From: Dermatemys mawii
Lineage: Eukaryota; Chordata; Testudines; Dermatemydidae
Assembly: GCA_007922305.1 (NCBI GenBank)
Contig: ML677462.1
Location: 192,868 to 256,867, forward strand
Direction of reading: 5' to 3'
Length of the DNA stretch: 64,000 nt
A program made the position numbers and the translations under genes. The notes beneath the pieces are model-generated. The model saw nothing but the letters and a program-made list of their open reading frames with translations. It did no database searches and was not told where the DNA came from. Below, in pieces: positions 60,133-64,000 of this stretch (the first letter of the stretch is position 1; each line of letters starts with the position of its first letter).

Positions 60133-63100
60133 TCAGTACGGCGTGAAGCGGTTGTACCCTCCGCGGTACAGGCTGGCCTGCCGGGGCAGAGAGGGCTCCA
60201 TTAGCATCAGCCACTCAGCAGGGTGGGGCATAAGGGGGCACAGGCCGGGCGTGGGTGGGGTGAGAGGGAGGGGGCACAGGCCAGGCAGAGTGTGTGCACG
60301 TGTGGGGCGGGGACTGACTAGCTGGGTCTGGGGGGTCTCCAAGATGGGACTGGGGTTCAGGACAGGGGCGGGATGGCCGCCAGGCAGGGCTTAAAGGGGT
60401 GAGCGGATCTGCCCAGGTAACCGCCTCGGTCTGTGAGCAGAGCCCCCTCCCCAGAAAGGACCAGTCTGTCCATGGGGAGGGGGCTGAGTTCAGGGAAACC
60501 CTCTGCCTGAGAGGAGCAGGGCCACCCACGAGGCAGGAAGGGGTTGGGGCACCAGAATGCATCTGCCTGACATGGGGTGAGGCAGGGAGGGGAGAACTGG
60601 GGAACAGGGTTTAGGGGCAGGCCCGACACAGGCTGGGGAGTCCCACTAGCAGCTGCTCACCATGGCGCCGACGCCATAGGCTGGAGTGATGGCGTGGTGG
60701 TAAGGATCTGCCGTGGTGTAGACCCGGCCGTACCTGGAGGAGCAGAGCAGAGGCTGGTGTTAGTGAGTGAGCACTGTTCGCACACGCAGGTGCACACACA
60801 CACAGCCAGCTGGGCTAGGAGGAGCTGGTAGCACCAGTGCCAGAACTGGTGGGGATATGCCCCCTCTTTTAAAAAAGAGCCTCCTAACTTTTTAACAAAA
60901 GAAACATACGTGCAGCATTCACGTCCCCTGCCGATTATTTCCCCCGCCCCGCAGAATCATTGATTCTCCCAGGGAGGTGTTGCAGTTACACCTTTAGCCC
61001 ACCAGGTGCTGCTGTGGGAGCCAGAAGAGAGGGCAGCCAGCTCACTGCCAGACCGGGGACAGGAAGGGGGCACTTTGGCCTTGAAGGCCCCCTCCACACT
61101 TCTACGGCACCCTTGGCTGGTGTTCCCCTCCCCGGACACTTACCCGTCGGTGTACGCCGCAGCCGTTGCTGCCGCCCCAGGGGGCTGTGCCACCCGGTAG
61201 GTTGCATAGCCCTGAAACAGCCAGGAAGGGGTGTGAGCCCCCAGACAGCCTCTGCATCCCACATCCCCCACGCCTCCCCAGCACACACCGCCCACAATAC
61301 CCTCCAAGGGCAGAGCGTGGCAGAGAGGGGCAGCTTCCCTAATCGCTCCTTTTCCTCAATGAAGGACCAGGGCGAGGGACCGGGCGTCCCCGTGGGCGCT
61401 CAAGGCAGGAAACGGGGCACTGAGGACACTAATGGGATGGGGGGGTCCAGTCTCAGGCTGCAATCCCCTCCCCCCATTTCCTCCCTCTGAGGCTGAGACA
61501 GATGGAGCCCCAGGCCCTGTGGATTCCCAGAACCCAGCCCCATACGCTGACCCGACCCGAGGCCCCCTCCCCGCCCCCAATACGCCCAGGGACTCACATA
61601 GAGGTCAGTGCCGTACAAGCCCTCCGGGTACACCACACTGCGGGGAAAGGGGAAGCGTCAGCTGCAGCTGTAAGCCCCACACCAGCACTGACACCCCCCC
61701 ACACACACCCTTCCACGTCCCCCTCCCCGGCTCCGGCCGCGGGGTGCAGAGACAGTGGCCCCTCCAAAAGCGGCCAGAGTTTTATTCCTAGGCCCCCTCT
61801 GCCCTCCCGACCACCAGACCAACACCCCCCTCCCCCCGTTCCCACTGGTGCCCCCACCTCCCACCCCACGTGGCTGACTCACCTCCCGTAGGCAGGGACG
61901 GGCGACGGGGCGGGAGAGGCTCGGATGGGGCCGTAGATGGCTCGGCCACGGCCCCGCAGGCCCCCGCGATAGGCCAGAGCCGCCGGGGCTACCATCGGGT
62001 AGGGGATGGTGGCCACTGAGGAGTGAGCAGAGGGTCAGCACCCCGGGGGGTGAGTGGGGGAGGGGAGGGTATAGGGGGAGAATGGGGGATGGGAAAGGGG
62101 CAGGGTGTGGGTAGGGGCAGAGCCTCAGGTTTAAAGGGTGGGGCAGAGGGGGGCTAGCCTCCCCCAAGGGGGGGGTCACTCACTACCTCGAAGAGGGGGC
62201 TCAAGGGGGGGGTCACCCACTGCCCGTGATGTGTGTGTGGGGCGGGTCATGGTGAAGCAGGAGACGTGGTGGGGGCAGGAGCAGGAGAAGATTCCCGTGG
62301 GGCAGGGCGGGCCGGGGGGCTGGAGATGGGGAAGGTGGGGGCCGGGCCGGGGAGGAGAGAGGAAACTTCCCACCTGTGTAGAGGTCGGGAGCATAGACAG
62401 CGCCGACCAATGGGTTGATCTTCCAACCTGGCCGCCAAGAGACAGAGAGAAGGGGGAGCATCAGACAAGATGGGGGGGCACCAGCCCCCCCTTCCCTCCC
62501 TGTCCCCGCCCAGGTCAGTTCGGGGCCCCAGCCGCTCCCCACACCCTGTGTGCCCGGCTGCCATCGGACAGAGGCGCCAGGCTGGGCGGTGGGGGCCCCA
62601 CCAGGAGTGGGGGGTCCACACTTCCCCTCCCGCCCACTCCCCCTTGTACCGTTCACCGCAGGCGCTGCTGGAGGCTTCTTGGTGACCACACGGGCCGTGG
62701 CGTTATTCACCTGTGGGATGGAGGGGGAGAGGTGAGCGAGTCTGGGGGTCACGGCAAAGCCAGACCCTGCTCCATGCCGCCCAGACACACACACACGCCG
62801 CTGTGGGGCTCAGAGCCGAGACTGGACCCCGTCTCATCCGCAGGGGTCCCAGCAAAACCCCCGACCTGCCAGCTCCCAAGGCACGTCCCCCCTCGCCAGC
62901 CGAGCACAACTATGCCCCCCTCCCCCCGCCAGAGTCCCATCCTCCCTCCCCGCCCCCCGTCCCACCACGGGGCACTGACCTCAATTTTCCTGCCCTCCAC
63001 CACGGTGCTGTTGAGTTTCTCTCGGGCCTGGTCCGCATCCTGGCTGTTGTCAAAGGTCACAAAGCCAAATCCCTGCCCGATGGGGAGAGGCCGGGGAAGA

Positions 63101-63903
63101 GTGAGGTTGGGGGGGGCTAGAGGGTATGTACGAAGCAGGGGGGGATACATGGCCAGGCCCCGCTGGGGGCTTTCAAACCCCGCCACGTCCCCCTCGATCT
63201 CCAGTCTCGGCCCGGGGCCAAGTCTTGGCTGCAGAAAACCCAGCGGGTCCCCGAGCCATGGCGGGCGGGCGCTGCCCGGTGGGTGGGCTCCGCTTCTGGA
63301 CAACCCAGCGGCTGCCCCCCCGCCCGTTCAGCAAGGCTAGGAACCGGCCTCCCCCGCACCACCACCAGCCCCTGCTGGCCCCCGACCCCGAACCGGCGCC
63401 TCCCCACCTTGGAGCCGCGTTCGTTGAAGATGATTTCCACGTCGAGGATCTTCCCGAATTGCTTGAAGAAGGACGAGGGGTGAGGGGGGACGGAGAGGAC
63501 AAGATGGGAATCAGTGACCCGCTCCTTCAGCACCCAGCGGGGCCCCGGCCGATCGCGAGGCCCTCGAAGGGCCCTCGGTGTCACACACACACGCCATGGT
63601 TGCGACACAACACACACCCCCGGGCCATCTGGGCCACAGGTGGTACCTTGACCACCTAGCCCCATGGGGCTCTCTCTCTCTCTCTCACACACACACACCC
63701 CATCTCCCAAGCCCTGGGCTCTGAGCTCTGCCCCCCCACCCCACCCACGTGGGACTCACCCCAAACATCTGCCGCAGGTCGGGGTCGCGGAAGCGGAAGG
63801 GGATGTTGGAGACGTGCAGCCGCTTGGGCTGGGATTTGCCGGTGTCACTCTCAGCCTCCCGGCCATCTGGGGTGAGAGCGGCCACGGGACTCTCCTCGGC
63901 TGG
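60133..63903 (-). CDS. RBFOX-like: RBFOX-family RNA-binding splicing regulator, ten exons, 5' end missing
   Basis: Nuclear RRM protein that binds (U)GCAUG in pre-mRNA and controls alternative exons. Exons in transcription order: 63760-63903 (144 nt), 63408-63461 (54), 62980-63072 (93), 62650-62710 (61), 62374-62427 (54), 61883-62015 (133), 61598-61637 (40), 61144-61211 (68), 60661-60733 (73), 60133-60177 (45, with stop). All borders are GT/AG and phases join. The RRM spans the first four: [36 protein letters not shown] and [20 protein letters not shown] hold RNP2, the beta-2 region and RNP1. The C-terminal half has [30 protein letters not shown] and ends [14 protein letters not shown]. Exon sizes match RBFOX genes, but the introns are only about 150-500 bp. 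The paralogue is uncertain: possibly the fish-type rbfox1l. Upstream exons lie beyond the right edge. Confidence 0.92.
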
Positions 63904-64000
63904 CTGGAGGGAACCCCAAGAGATAAACCCGACGGAGCTGGGGCAAAGAGACGCGGGGATCCCTTGCTTGCCCTCCCTCCCCAAACACACACACACACCA

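Noticed and set aside
62138..63340. 400-codon open frame on the plus strand
   Set aside because: It lies opposite well-supported RBFOX-like exons and introns; proline/glycine/arginine-rich composition comes from high GC content.

Overview
The window looks like nuclear DNA of a non-avian sauropsid, most likely a turtle. The genes are vertebrate: a four-exon C-type lysozyme, a CALHM-type channel gene, replication-dependent histone genes with 3' stem-loops, eukaryotic tRNA genes and an RBFOX-family gene. The interspersed repeats are CR1 LINEs, short hAT-like elements, tRNA-type SINEs and LTR fragments of kinds I associate with turtle genomes. The species assignment is inference.

Layout. 0-2.3 kb is nested repeats (CR1 carrying a TA-flanked inverted-repeat element, a CA microsatellite, hAT-like elements). 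A C-type lysozyme gene lies at 3135-4622 (+). A two-exon CALHM-like gene lies at 8365-13142 (-); its 4.1 kb intron is packed with LTR, SINE and DNA-transposon remains, and an interferon-response-type motif sits about 110 bp upstream of its start codon. A broken C2H2 zinc-finger exon is at about 14.5-14.9 kb. 15-22 kb is repeat-rich and includes a fold-back element with a nested hAT-like insertion.

From 22.6 to 55.5 kb runs a replication-dependent histone cluster interleaved with tRNA genes. There are four divergent H2A/H2B pairs (24.3-25.5, 29.3-30.4, 46.3-47.5, 52.6-53.8 kb), two H3.2 genes in opposite orientation (31.7 and 44.0 kb) and three H4 genes (36.5, 39.3, 55.2 kb). All 13 are intronless, encode full-length proteins and end with the processing hairpin used in place of polyadenylation. 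No linker H1 gene was found. Eight intact tRNA genes (Lys, Asn, Ser, Ala, Gly, initiator Met, Thr, Glu) sit among them. Three further places (28.0-28.2, 38.5-38.7, 48.6-48.7 kb) carry what look like H4-type promoters with no H4 gene, which suggests lost genes.

55.5-60.1 kb is an LTR remnant followed by a long stretch that is pyrimidine-rich on the minus strand; it may be the 3' untranslated region of the next gene. 60.1-64.0 kb (-) holds ten exons of an RBFOX-family splicing regulator, from the N-terminal side of the RRM to the stop codon. Its introns are unusually short and its C-terminus does not match the RBFOX1, 2 or 3 patterns I know. Its 5' end lies beyond the right edge.

How the parts relate: the histone genes share S-phase control (CCAAT, octamer, H4 site II and TATA elements; hairpin 3' ends), and histone clusters with embedded tRNA genes are a known vertebrate arrangement. 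The lysozyme and CALHM-like genes may both serve innate immunity.
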